A DNA stretch of 64,000 nucleotides from assembly GCF_964340395.1 (NCBI RefSeq), contig NC_135554.1, positions 496,001-560,000 of the forward strand. Direction: 5' to 3'. Source of the stretch: Glandiceps talaboti (lineage: Eukaryota; Hemichordata; Enteropneusta; Spengelidae). The notes under the pieces are model-generated. The model saw nothing but the letters and a program-made list of their open reading frames with translations. It was not told the origin of the DNA and made no database searches. Below are positions 48,001 through 59,645 of this stretch, in pieces (positions within the stretch are counted from its first letter, which is position 1; each line of letters starts with the position of its first letter). Made by a program: the position numbers and the translations under genes.

Positions 48001-48218
48001 CGGACACACGGACGGACACACAGACGCACGGACAGACGGAACCCAATCCATAATTCCCCGTTCCGGACTTCGTCCGGCGGGGACTAATTATACAGTCCTG
48101 TATTTGTACATTTATCAATGATACAGTCCTGTATTTGTACATTTTTCAATGATATACAAATGTAGTCCTGTATTTGTACATTTATCAATGACACAGTCCT
48201 GTATTTGTACATTTATCC
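45020..48218. repeat. 31-bp minisatellite, over 70 units, split by a Helitron2-like element
   Basis: Consensus 'gatacagtcctgtatttgta' + 'catttatcaat'. Each unit contains the interrupted palindrome ATACAG-TC-CTGTAT. Frequent 28-bp variants lack ACA ('gatagtcctg'). The array occupies 45020-47269 and 48087-48218, filling most of the intron between the two Reeler exons. Confidence 0.97.
47270..48086 (+). mobile_element. Helitron2/Helentron-like element, copy 5 (shortest)
   Basis: 817 bp with only about three 151-bp units. Left ACAAGTCACTGAG, right hairpin and GCGGGGACTA. Host units join as tttatca|at.atacagtcc, that is A|A inside one 31-bp unit. Confidence 0.9.
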
Positions 48219-48406
48219 TGTCTTCAGCAATCAGCTTTCAAAGTTAATGCACTATACTCCTGATATCAGAAAGACAAAAGATTGTACACTTTCACCACTA
48301 GGAATCATGTTTGGGAGCAGGCTTTGGACTACAATCTCTAACTCACTACACACATTTTCTTTGTGCTGACAATAAGTGATTTAAAAGGAAGACATGTTTA
48401 TTATAC

Positions 48407-48510
48407 CTGAACACAATATGACCAGCTGATGGAGTTGGTGCCAACCATTGGATTGTAATTGCTGAATGTTCTCCACTTGGGCTATATGCAGAACTATGAC
48501 AGAATGAATC
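48407..48510 (-). CDS. FRRS1: FRRS1-like gene, exon: middle of Reeler domain
   Basis: The exon is 104 bp with acceptor ttggtag and donor gtataa. It reads DSFCHSSAYSPSGEHSAITIQWLAP then SAGHIVF and ends with two bases of an Arg codon completed in the next exon. 'W.AP..SAGHIVFRATV' is a hallmark of the Reeler domain, an immunoglobulin-like extracellular fold found in reelin, spondin and FRRS1 proteins. The CHS Cys probably pairs with the Cys near the end of the preceding exon (LLTCENTD), as in other Reeler domains (inference). The downstream intron is 3.6 kb and consists mostly of a 31-bp minisatellite with a Helitron2-like insertion. Confidence 0.88.
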
Positions 48511-48714
48511 CTACCAAATACAATGAAAAAAAAGTCTTAGACAATTGATACATTGTAAACAGTCATGATGCATGATGGTCAAATAGTTAGTGGCTTCCTT
48601 GGAATCAAGCCTACTCACTGCCATTTGTTTCATAATGGCTAAAGTCTTTGGGCAAGATTGGAACTATGACTGTGCCTATGTCACATACATTCTATTTCTA
48701 CATGGTGGCCTACA
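48511..48714. other. Intron upstream of a Reeler exon
   Basis: No feature beyond the acceptor at 48511-48516. Confidence 0.4.
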
Positions 48715-49520
48715 CAAAAATAGCATCAGTGGCACTGCATTACAACTATATGTGTTATTTTTTTAACATGCAAATGTGAACTGGGTGGTCTCAACAAAAT
48801 TCAACTCGAGAGGTTTCCATAAATTCTGACTTATTTGTAAAAAAATTTAAATACACCATTACTGTACTGTTGGCAAGGCAGTGCCTTTGTTGTTGGGTCA
48901 ATTCTGTCAAGTTTTTGAAAGTCTGTAAACATTTGTACTTGCTTCACCATCCATGTTATGTTGTTATTTTTGCAATATACATCATAATTTCATTATTGCA
49001 ATGGGCGTGGTCTTGTTGCTAAACATATGTGCACTCACTCTCTGAATGTTTATCAACTTGCCAGAATCATCCCAATTTTTATCTTTGCAACATACACCAT
49101 CATCTGGCTGTTGTTACGAGCATGGTCTTGTTGCTAGGTACAATGTTAAACTTTATACAATGTATATACAATTGTATGTCCATTTTTAGAATGTATATTC
49201 ACTTGTCTATTAAACCATATTGTTATCTTTGCAATATACACACCATCATTTGGTTGTTGCTATGGGTGTGATCTTGTTGCTAGGCATGTGTATACATTTT
49301 TTTAAAATAGTTATCCACTTGCCTACCCATTCTTGGTTTTACCTTTACAATATATACTATAATTTGGCTGTTGCTATGAGCATGGTCTTGTTACTAGGTA
49401 CATGTAAAAGTCATGTATATTTGAAAACGTTTTTTAATGTTTATTTATTTGACTATCCATCCCTGGTGTTACATGTATCTTTGCAATATGCAACAACATT
49501 TCGCAGTTGCTATGCTACAA
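48715..49520 (+). mobile_element. Family A repeat, copy 7 (5' part, diverged)
   Basis: Starts 'aaaaatagcatcagtggcac' and holds five diverged 'gctgttgctatgggtgtgat'-type units. Confidence 0.7.
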
Positions 49521-50130
49521 AAAATATGTATATTTTGTCTTGAATAATATCCTAACTACAGACTGAGAGCAAAATCCCTACCATATATCAACCAGAGATG
49601 AACTGAAAATGCTCCCATATCCGCATGATCTGTAGATGTGGCAAATTTCACTGAATTTGATTCAGCCGTTCTGCATGTGTAGCCCCATTTATAAAATCAT
49701 TAGTTATGCTCATTATGGTGCATCTTTTCCTAGTTGGCATGCACATTACATGTACATGTACATATGGCATTCTTCCGCACGCCATACATGCAGACGGTGC
49801 AGGCATCTTGATTACTGACATGACCCTTGACAGGAAAGAAAGACTTACTCCATCTGCAAGCAGTACTACTATGTGTATACATATGCACAGCTTACACTTC
49901 TAAAACATCACAAGAAAACGTTTATAATATGCAAGATACTCTATGGTTTAATTTATCTTTCTGGGCTTTCAATTTTCTATGGTAAGCACTCATATGTATT
50001 TCGAACTAGAATGAACTCCGAACGAATCTTTGTTAGAGCAGTTATAGTCTGAGTCAGACTGTACAGCAGAACCAAAAAGCATTTTTCAAACTTGTTTCAA
50101 CATACACCATGTCAAATAAAACACGCACAC
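49521..50130. other. Intron without recognised genes
   Basis: Nothing assignable. Confidence 0.4.
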
Positions 50131-50423
50131 ACCGCCACACATCTTTAGCCCTAATATGCATATCACTGATGGAATCATCACGTCATGAACAAGTCTTACT
50201 TTACACCCCCTTAACAATGTTCCCACCAAATTTTGCACCAATCTGCCTTGTAGTTTCTGAGTTTCATTTTTTTGACCAAAAATCACATTTTTTTGACCCA
50301 AATCAAACACCTGTGATACGATCATTTTGATTTGAACAATTTCCCAACTAGACACCCAAGGTAATGGACCCACCAAATATCATAGCAATCGGTTCAGCGG
50401 TTTTTGACTTTAAGTTGTTTACA

Positions 50424-50464
<41 letters not shown>

Positions 50465-50510
50465 GCCGAGCGATCCCTATAGCACTAATGAACCTCAGTT
50501 CAGTTGTGCT
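50131..50510 (+). mobile_element. Family A repeat, copy 8 (3' end)
   Basis: Contains 'gaccaaaaatcacatttttt', a CA tract at 50424-50462 and the terminal CAGTTGTGCT at 50501-50510, then directly family D. Confidence 0.8.
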
Positions 50511-51014
50511 AACAAGCGACCTATCGGTCAGAATAGCTCCGCTGTTTGTTTTTTTATTTTTTATTTTTTTATTTTGGTGACATGTAGAAGTGGTTCAGTT
50601 CTTCAGCTCTTCACTATGCAGTTTTGTTTTAGCGATGTAATAAAGTGGTTAGTGGTTTCATATGATGTCTCACTATAAAACACATTTTACACAGAAAGTT
50701 GGTAATGTATTGTACTTTTATACCATAGTCACCATTTTATAACAAAAATCTACTGTTATGAAAAATTGCACAAAATCTCAGAAAAAAATGACTGGGAAAT
50801 GAACACAAGAAAAAGAAAAAATAGAGGATTGAGGTTGGCTATAAATAATTCCAGTGTCTTACAGCTTTAACCCTGGAAAATTTTAATGATGAATGAAATA
50901 AACTAGGGATCTAAAATAATTTTAAGGCAATTCGAATTTCAATTTCCTAACAAATTTACCAAGTCAACAATATTCAACTTGTACTAGTTGTAGTAGATAT
51001 AGGGAAGAAATGTA

Positions 51015-52810
51015 TTAATCGCCATCTTAGTTTCCGTACGGCGACAATCCAAAGTACCCGGATGCACGAGGGACTAACCGGGAAGAGAGTCATTCTCAGC
51101 CATACGTTACAGTGGTAACACTCATTCAAATTCGATTACCTTTCACAAAGAAAACACAACGAAATGGTTGAAGTGATCTTTTTTTAAATTTCTTTTCATC
51201 ACAACAACAAAATCTGTGTGATCAAAAGTGTTGTAAACTAAACCAGAAAGAACAAGTCATTGAGAATGACATAGCCCCGCTATGATTGGGTTTTAAGGAA
51301 TTATCACTACTCTGATCACACAACAACACTTGTGAACCTAAATCAAACAGACTTAGATATGTTGTGTCTGCTTGTTGGACATGGAACATGCCTACAACAA
51401 TAAAGGATGGGTCGGGTATGGGGGATCGTATCACGACGAAAATGGATATGCACATGTATGTCATAGAACACTGTCCTAATACCAACTTTGAATGAGATCT
51501 GTTCAAGCATGTCTGAGTTATGGCTTTGGACACAGAAAAATCGCAAACAAAATGGCTGCCAGGCGGCCATATTGGATCGTATCACAATAACAATGAACAA
51601 GTCATTGATAATGACATAGCCCCGCTATAATTGGGTTTTAAGGAATTATCACTACTCTGATCACGCAACAACATTTGTGAACCTAAAACAAACAGACTTA
51701 GATATGTTTGTTGGACATGGAATATGCCTCCAACAATAAAGGATTGGTTGGGTATGGGTGATCATATCATGATGAAAATGGAGTCTGAGTTATGGCTTTG
51801 GACATGGAAAATTCACAAACAAAATGGCTGCCAGGCAGCCATATTGGATCGTATTACGACGAAAATGGATATGCACATGTATGTCATAGAACACTGTCCT
51901 AATACCAACTTTGAATGAGATCTGTTCAAGCATGTCTGAGTTATGGCTTTGGACATGAGAATTCGCAAACAAAATGGCTGCCAGGCAGCCATATTCGATC
52001 GTATCACAACGAAAATAGATATGCACATGTATGTCATAGAACACTGTCCTAATACCAACTTTGAATGAGATCTGTTTAAGCATGTCTGAGTTATGGCTTT
52101 GGACATGGAAAATTCACAAACAAAATGGCTGGCAGGCAGCCATATTGGATCGTATCACAATGAAAATGGATATACACATGTATGTCATAGAACACTGTCC
52201 TAATGCCAACTTTGAATGAGATCTGTTCAAGCATGTCTGAGTTATGGCTTTGGACAGGGAAAATTCGCAAACAAAATGGTTGCTAGGCGGCCATATTGGA
52301 TCGTATCATAAAACAAATTGACGTGCATATGTATGCCATAGTATGTTGCCCCTGTACCAAGTTTGAAAAAAATCGGTCCAGGCATCTCCAATAAACGGCT
52401 GCGGACGGACATACGGATGGACGGACGGACGGAACCCAATCCATACGTCCCCGTCCCGGACTTCGTCCTGCGGGGACTAATTATCGGACTGGCTAAACTT
52501 CCCACTGAACTGGAGTTAAGGTCCAAGTCCAAGTAAGCCTCGATAGTACGTGAGAAAATCGTCTCAAACTAGCGATACAACTTTCAAAATATAACTTGAC
52601 ATGTCTTCATTTGTTAGAGTTATACAATTCAAGACGGGTTTTCACTCGAAAACAACAATTCTGTGAATAATGACACTCTTAACGCAGCGATTTCTCGGAC
52701 GATGTTACCACTGTAACATATGGCTGACAACGACTTGCTTCCGGGTTAGTCCCTCGTGCATCCAGGTACTTGGAATATTGTCGCCGTACGGAAACTAAGA
52801 TGGCGATTAA
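51015..52810. mobile_element. MITE copy 2, interrupted by a Helitron2-like element
   Basis: TTAATCGCCATCTTAG at the left and ATGGCGATTAA at the right as in 8168-8716. The internal sequence is continuous with copy 1 once 51252-52479 is removed. Confidence 0.85.
51252..52479 (+). mobile_element. Helitron2/Helentron-like element, copy 6, with a second nested head
   Basis: The first left end is at 51252. A second complete left end (ACAAGTCATTGATAATGAC) starts at 51597, but there is only one right end at 52479. The empty site at 8373-8395 reads gaaaga|attatcgg, so insertion was between A and A without duplication. The inner head shares a deletion ('ggagtctgag') with copy 4. Confidence 0.9.
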
Positions 52811-53150
52811 TACATACAACGTCTGACATGATATTTTAATTGACGGAGTTTCCTGTGACCGGCGTCTGTCAGCAGACTCGGCCAACTTTTTTTTCATCAT
52901 TCCATTGTATTTAAACCTTGTACTTGAGATTTCGCAATATTTATAATTCTCAACAAAATACCTCAACATGCCTCACGTTGCTCGTACTCAAAGCAGTCCC
53001 GGTATGATCACTAGCACTGACTAGTCGTGCTTGCATACGGAGTAATCCGGGACTCGATTCTGACAATTGTCCCTACTATTTGTTTAGAGTCAAGTCAGCA
53101 ATATAGACTCGTGCACCGCCTGTCGTATGTAAGCAGGGCTAACCACTGAC

Positions 53151-53981
53151 ATAACCTGAGAGAACGTTTTCGGATTTAAAATTACATGTAAAACAGGGAA
53201 AGATACGAAAAACATAATGCAAAGTCTGAAGCCAAATTAAAGTTGTAATTATTTTAATTATTTTTACCTGCCAAATATTTGCATTTTGGAAATGGCAAGA
53301 CACGTTCATGTCGTTTAACTTTACATGTAAACTTTCGGCCAATAAACAAAGTCTGGTTGATTCACAGTCAGCAGTGAGACTGCTCTTGCATAACTTCAAC
53401 CGCATGCCTAGGCATGCCTTCCTTACACGAGTTGTCTTCATTCTGGTTCACTGTCACTCCAAATTGCACGACAATATAGAATTAATCACAAGTTACATGT
53501 TATCTGAAAACATCACACTTTTATAGTGGGTCTGAAGTGTGATTTTAGTGAGTATCAAAAACGTTCCATATTGCTACTTGCTGTGGAAAATCGCCCGGTC
53601 AAACGAGGTCAGCTTCAGCTTCTGGTTAAATCAGTCGTTTTCTACCGAAAATTCTTGAACGGAGCGTTACACAACGATCCTACTAAATTTACTTGCCATA
53701 GTTATTTAAAACACATAAAAATCCACCTTTTTGTGAAATTTGTCCGTATTAAGGAAACTACTAATGAGCGAAAAACCGGGTCGAAGTTTCAGGGCCTCAA
53801 GTATCCATCCCGAATTCGTCGGACAATCGGTATTCCTAAATGTAATTCCCAAAATTTGTGTTGCTGGTACGAAAGAAGAGATGTCAGTTGAGGTTTAGGC
53901 GTTTACGGTATCTAAAATGGTGGACTCTAGTGAAAGTTACAGCGAGTTGAAAATACCCAAAAATAAGGCCCGTGAGCAGCC
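53151..53981 (+). repeat. Family F dispersed repeat, copy 1
   Basis: Over 800 bp closely matching 62055-62985, including 'gaaatggcaagacacgttca', 'aacgatcctactaaatttac' and 'cggtattcctaaatgtaat'. Both copies contain short ORFs (53526-53891, 62475-62960) that read alike for part of their length but in which frames are not conserved. Origin unknown. Confidence 0.8.
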
Positions 53982-56225
53982 CATTTGATTTGATTTGATT
54001 TATTACTCTAGGTCAATGCATCCATAAATGGATTTTCATGCATTGAATATAAAAATACAAAACATACGTTAAAATACAAAGACACATAATTTAAAAATAT
54101 GGGAGAGTAACAAAATTTACAGGGCAGAGTACAAAGATAAAATAAAAGTTATAAAAAGTAAAACACGAGAGATGCTAGAATTATGAAGTTAAAAACGGTT
54201 TAAGACATTAAAAACTAAGTGTTTACTAAGTAGTCGTATTTGCGGAAATACATGAGCGGTATTTGAAAGAACGACTGTGTGCCTTTGGAATGTGGTATTT
54301 GGTCCGAGTATTGTATTGGTGTATTGTTGAGTTTTTGGTGACAAGATCAGATAAATAGAGTGGTACTTTTTTGCTTATACATTTACTGACAATATTTTTG
54401 AAGTGTTGATCGTGTCTTTCCTGAATAGTTGGCCAATTTAGAGAATTTCTGGCAAGTGTTACATGGTCTGATTTTTTAAGGCCACATTGAATTCGTACAG
54501 CAAAATTTATGATACCTTGAAGACTACTTTTCAAAGTGAGATTACAATTAGAAAAGACTGTGTCACAGTAGTCTAAAAGGGAGAAGACAGTAGCAGCTAT
54601 TACATTCTTTCTGACTTTTTCCGGTATACAACGCCTAACACGTGCCAGTCTTGTTAGACGGAAACCACATGCCCTACGGAGATAAGACACATGGTTTGAC
54701 CAACTGAGTTCAGGGTCCAGTTTCAAGCCTAAGCAGGTAGCAGACTTAGTAGCTTTGATAGTAATATCTTGAAAGGACAGAGAATTAATGTGATTTGGTA
54801 TTTTCTTTAGTTGTTGACGTGTACCGAAGAACATATACTGATATTTAGAGATATTTGGTTTCAAAGTATTTGCATGGAACCATGTAGTTAAACGATTAAT
54901 TTCGTATTTTAAGTCATTGTGAAGTACATCAATATCGGCAATGGTACTGTTTTTCAGAATATTGATGTCATCTGCAAAACCATAAATTGGAGTGTTTGAG
55001 TGAAGCCAAGTAGGAAGGTCATTAATATATAGTGCAAATAATAAAGGTCCACAGACACTGCCTTGAGGTACTCCAGTTTTGACCTGAATACAATTTGAAG
55101 ATATGTTGCCAACTTTTACACTTTGAGTTCTACCTGATAGGTAACTTCTGAACCACTGAACTGCAGATGGATGAAAGTTGTAACGTTGAAGTTTACTGAG
55201 AAGGATAGTGTGATTGACTGAATCAAACGCCTTTGAAAGGTCTAACATAAGAAGAGATGAAATTTTCCTATTGAACATGTTATCAAGTATATCATCACAC
55301 ATACGCTGTAATAATGTAGCTGTCGAATGTTTTGGACGGAAACCAGAAAAAGTTGGATGGAGGATATTATTTGAATCTAAGTAACTAATAAGTTGATTGC
55401 AGACTAAACGTTCAAGAACTTTTGAGAGAGTGGGGAGTAGAGAAATAGGGCGGTAATTGGAAACATCTTGTTTATCACGCTTGCCCTTTTTATAAATTGG
55501 AATAATTGTAGCTTTTTTCCAATCAGTTGGTACAATACCCTGAGAAATAGACTTGTTAAATATACATGTCAATGAAGGAACAATAGCTGGAATTGACAGT
55601 TTGATTAACTTACAGTTAATATCATTCGGTGATGAAGACTTATTGGATGGCAATGCCGATAAGGCAGAGGTTACTTGTTGTTCTGTGACCTTAGAAAGTT
55701 GAAAACTAGTCTGTGGCATTTTGATGTGATCTAGTAAAGGTTCAACAGTGTTTATTTCTTCTTGAATGCGTGTACCTACATTGGCAAAGTACTGGTTGAA
55801 GTTATTGGCAAGAGGTAACGGGTCGTCGTGAGCTGGGAGAGTAGTGCAACGAGGATTTAATAGATCATTAATCCTTTTCCAGACTTTGCTAGCATTGTGT
55901 AGGTTTTCAGTAATGACGTCTTCATAGAATTGTGTCTTAGCAGTGGTGATGTCATGTTTGATTATATTGCGGAATTTGACAAATTCCATCCAGTAGACAT
56001 GAAGGCCAGTGCGGTGGTGCATCTTCCTAAACCAGTCTCGAAGTTGCATTTTTCTTTTAATTTCTGTAGTTATCCATGGGTTGGATTTGGGTCGACATTT
56101 AATTTTCATGATGGGAGCATGCTTATCAAGAACGCTGGTATAAAGTGAGTTCCACATAGAAATCATAGCATTCAGATCATTGCATGTTTCTATATTCTGC
56201 CAAGGAATTTTCTGTAAATCACTGA
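53982..56225 (-). mobile_element. LINE (L2/CR1/Jockey-type), 5'-truncated, with intact RT ORF
   Basis: 3' end with an (AAATC)n tail (plus-strand 'tttgatttgatttgattta' at 53984-54002), about 220 bp of 3' UTR, then an uninterrupted ORF (54226-56166). The endonuclease region is missing. The 5' junction falls near 56225, inside a 150-bp tandem repeat unit. Confidence 0.9.
54226..56166 (-). CDS. LINE ORF2 fragment: reverse transcriptase, 646 codons open
   Basis: Open frame encoding the part of ORF2 after the endonuclease. Visible blocks: NPWITTEIKRKM at about residues 29-40, NYRPISLLPTLSKVLERLV (237-255), LLMLDLSKAFDSVNH (305-319, motif A), VKTGVPQGSVCGPLL (362-376, motif B), YGFADDINIL (395-404, catalytic FADD), then CLGLKLDPELSWSNHV and a C-terminal tail. 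No stops or frameshifts, so insertion is comparatively recent. The open frame runs upstream of the chosen Met (ISDLQKIPWQNIE) to the truncation point near 56225, so the listed start is not the natural one. It cannot retrotranspose alone without the endonuclease and 5' UTR. Confidence 0.92.
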   Translation of the reverse strand: MISMWNSLYTSVLDKHAPIMKIKCRPKSNPWITTEIKRKMQLRDWFRKMHHRTGLHVYWMEFVKFRNIIKHDITTAKTQFYEDVITENLHNASKVWKRINDLLNPRCTTLPAHDDPLPLANNFNQYFANVGTRIQEEINTVEPLLDHIKMPQTSFQLSKVTEQQVTSALSALPSNKSSSPNDINCKLIKLSIPAIVPSLTCIFNKSISQGIVPTDWKKATIIPIYKKGKRDKQDVSNYRPISLLPTLSKVLERLVCNQLISYLDSNNILHPTFSGFRPKHSTATLLQRMCDDILDNMFNRKISSLLMLDLSKAFDSVNHTILLSKLQRYNFHPSAVQWFRSYLSGRTQSVKVGNISSNCIQVKTGVPQGSVCGPLLFALYINDLPTWLHSNTPIYGFADDINILKNSTIADIDVLHNDLKYEINRLTTWFHANTLKPNISKYQYMFFGTRQQLKKIPNHINSLSFQDITIKATKSATCLGLKLDPELSWSNHVSYLRRACGFRLTRLARVRRCIPEKVRKNVIAATVFSLLDYCDTVFSNCNLTLKSSLQGIINFAVRIQCGLKKSDHVTLARNSLNWPTIQERHDQHFKNIVSKCISKKVPLYLSDLVTKNSTIHQYNTRTKYHIPKAHSRSFKYRSCISANTTT

Positions 56226-56855
56226 TTATGCAAATATTTTATTAAACACTAAAAAACGATGGTAACAGGCTGTTTTTTGGACAAGTGCACTTTCTTAGGT
56301 TAATGTATATACTAATCATATGGAATTTAAAGAGTACATAATACTGCTTAATTACTGAATATCGTTCATTATTCAAATTACTCATTAACTTGATTAAGGT
56401 AAAAGTTGTATCAACAAACTTCATAGGACAGGTGCATATTATTATAGTTGATATATGTACCATATTATATGAAATTTGAAGCTTACATTATTAAGATACA
56501 GCCTAATTACCGAAAATCATTAATTATGAAAATTATTCATTAACACTGTCAGCAGACTTTACAGGACATACATGCATTTGCTTTGTTATGGTTAACATAT
56601 GTACTAAATTATATTGAAATTGAAGTATGCAGTCTTAGGATTCTTAACATACAGCCTAATTACCAAAAACAATTAATTATGCAAATTATTCATTAACACT
56701 GTAAGGTACATCAACAAACTTTATAGGACATATGCACTTTGTTATGTTAACGTATGTACTGTAATTGAAGTACAAAAAATGTATGCACTCTCAAAACATA
56801 GCCTAATTACCGAAAATAATTAATTATACAAATTATTCACTAACTCTTTAAGGTG
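56226..56855 (-). repeat. About four tandem ~150-bp units
   Basis: Each unit carries 'caaactt.ataggaca..tgcactttgt', 'atgtactaaattatattgaa' and 'gcctaattaccgaaaat.at' + 'taattatgcaaattattcat'. A further unit lies at 59325-59475. Confidence 0.85.
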
Positions 56856-59320
56856 TTTGTGTGGGCTAGGACGTCAGGTGAATTTATCAATAAAACTATG
56901 TAAATCCACTCATACATATTTATTAAGACATTGGAGTCGGAACTAGCAAAGGGCATACCGTCAATAAGCAGTAACACAGCCACAAACTTTGACCAACTAA
57001 GAGTAATTGACATTTTGCTGGGGAATCTGATGCGCCCTCTATGACAAATTCCCGAGTAACACACACAGGGAGTGTGAGCGCCTGCCGTGAAGATTTTTAG
57101 TATTTTAAATGCCTGACTGTAAAACGTTGAGTGTTGGCATTTTTGTCAATTGTTATAAATTTAAAGAAGAAAAAAAAAACGTTTGATGGATGACAATTTT
57201 TTGTCATCGTGAGCATGTGCTTCTGACAGAATCAGGTGACTGCAGAAGTATCGCCAACACTCCGAGCTTAGCATATTTCAGAAGTACGGCGTCAATGTAT
57301 TATGTACACACGATCTCAGGTCAAATGATTTTCCTACAATTTTCCTTCCACGTTTTGTATTTCAAAATTCGGTGAAGGCTGTTTTATGATTGATTAAACT
57401 TGTTCTATTTCCAAAACCCATGGTGTCATCTCTGAAAGCAGTCAATCTTAACTAAACTACATGTATTACTATTCACGTCGTATTCGTTTCTAGACTAAGG
57501 CAAATATAACATCACCGTGTCACAAGTGCGAGTACGAGTTCACATCTACACAACCACAAACAAAGTATTTCAAAACAAATGCATGCGGTACGGTGAATAC
57601 TGATCGAGCCAAGTTTGGTCTCCGTAGCAGTATTATAATCCCAGTATGTCTCTACGATGTTAGTCGATGTCATGACTAGACTATTGTCTGATAGTGCCAA
57701 CAAATATTGAACATTTTATGAACGGCTTAGATACATTTTAAGAGTCGCTTTCCTGTATAAAAAAAAAAACATTTTCAGATTGCCTGCCGACATGGGCGAC
57801 ACATCAAGTAATCAAAGACACAACAACAAACAAATCCAAAGCAACTGTGTTTATTTATAGCAATCTGCGGATGGAAATCATGATTTTCCCAAGGAATGAT
57901 ACGTAACACACATCAATTAAACTGAGGACCTATATTGAAACATTGAATCATTTTAATTTTGCTCACATTGTAAATTTGAGTCGTCATGGACTATTGAACA
58001 GTCAATTTCAGGAACAACGATTTGCATCGTAGACCTCATGTTTCCATGTACCGCGCCGTTCGCACGCCACGTGTGAGCTTACACTACTGTCGGCAAACTG
58101 GCTCTGTCTTCTTGGGCTAATGGAATGCGTATGGCTGTCTGCAGACAAAAAATTTTCTATGTAATTTTTACTGAAAATGCGTAAAATACATCAGATCTGC
58201 TGTAGTCCAGTGCGTAGTTTCAGAGGGAGTAATTCGGAACTCTAGTCTGACAATTGTCCTCCAAGGTCATGTTCATAATCTACACCCGCACGTACAAGTT
58301 ACGTCTGCAAGCAGGACTAGATATGATCACATGGAAACACTGTCCCTCCATTCTCAGCCGAGGCCTCGTAACGAAGTTTGGAACGTCTTTTACCTATTTT
58401 CGTTTTCGGCATCGTGGTAGTGTATGCCAAATATGGTAGTGAGTCTTCGAGGGTTGTCCAACGGCAGCTAATAGTTTTCATAACACGCTGTAGAAAGTAA
58501 CTGAGCGAGCGTATTGAAGTATTGAAACCAAAGATACGCATGCGCAATATGCATGAGTTTGTTGATGTCCCCCTAGCCTTGACACAGTTGATCGCATTAC
58601 CGAAACGCTACATATTAGCAATGTAAGCGTCCATATACCAGAGTGTTGACATGTTTTCGAGCCATATTACGATTTTCATTCATTCTAGAGGGTTCAAAGA
58701 GACAGAATCACTAACGCGTTCGCAAGTATTGTCTTTACAAGTACTGCGAACTGGTTGAGAAGTTGTCAAAAAATGGGATTTGTTTGCTTTTTTGACCATT
58801 TTGAACGTTTCTTCATTTTACTCGTTCTAGCTTATTATATATGCTAGGGAATTCGGGTTTGTTTTATTTGATAATTGAGATGAAAAACGAGAAACTGGTA
58901 AGAGGGTTTTTATGTTAGTGAAACAGACACTCGGCACTGCTTTGTTGAAAATGGGGTACACATAAAACGAAAATTGCCTTTTTGACAATTAATTTGAAGC
59001 ATTTTGGATCAAAATTTCAAAATTTTGTCTATACAGATTTTGACATCACAGTATTTATGATGACAACTGTAACAAAAAAAATTTTTAAAAAATCAAAATT
59101 GCCTATTACAGAGTGGAAAATATGAAAAATATGATATAATAATATACACAGGTGTCAAATTTCATCATAATTTAAACAAACTCTACTTTAATGTTTTTAA
59201 TGTTATGATGAATATTAAAGGGACAAACTCAGAAAATTTGGAGTCAATATCTTTATTTTTAACAAAGTTGCAACAATATTTCTACAATAAAGAATTGGAT
59301 GAAAAATAGCCTATACAACA
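56856..59320. other. Intron without recognised genes
   Basis: Contains a minus-strand ORF with a signal-peptide-like start (57013 downwards, MSITLSWSKFVAVLLLIDG), which does not fit the host gene's splice phases. 58200-58320 is a diverged relative of the family D tail. Otherwise unassigned. Confidence 0.4.
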
Positions 59321-59324
59321 ACCT

Positions 59325-59475
59325 TAAGCGAAATCAGCAAACTTTATAGGACAAGTGCACTTTCTCATGGCTAATGTATGTACTAAATTATATTGAAATT
59401 GAAGTATGTATTCTTAACTGCGATATAGCCTAACTACCAAAATAATTAATTTGGCAAATTATTCATTAACCACAT
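59325..59475 (-). repeat. Extra unit of the 56226-56855 tandem repeat
   Basis: 'caaactttataggacaagtg' through 'ggcaaattattcattaacca' matches the unit consensus and is broken by the DIRS terminal repeat. Confidence 0.75.
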
Positions 59476-59645
59476 AAAGACACGTGCTAACTGCCACTAT
59501 GCGGGAAGCTAAAGCATCCAAGTGAGGAACCGAGTTTGGTGTAGGGGACAATGCCAAAAATTTCTTGGCATGGATTGGAGGAATTAATGTGGGATTACCC
59601 ATCAGTATTTTGCCAACAGATAAGTATCATAGTTGAACAGAAAGT
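59473..59645 (-). repeat. Solo DIRS-like terminal repeat
   Basis: Shares 'aaaaatttcttggcatggat' + 'tggaggaattaatg' and the flanking text with 23290-23490 but has no gag or RT next to it. Confidence 0.7.

Larger units (their letters stand above)
50511..53150 (+). mobile_element. Family D dispersed repeat, copy 2, with nested MITE and Helitron
   Basis: Outer family D sequence at 50511-51014 and 52811-53150, MITE at 51015-52810, Helitron2-like element at 51252-52479. The three-level nesting gives an insertion order D, then MITE, then Helitron. Confidence 0.85.

Noticed and set aside
56842-57064. Minus-strand ORF with signal-peptide-like start (MSITLSWSKFVAVLLLIDG) as an alternative first exon of the FRRS1-like gene
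   Set aside because: It lies downstream of the 59871-60025 exon, and its possible donors (phase 1 or 2) do not fit the phase-0 start of the next exon at 48510. It could be chance.
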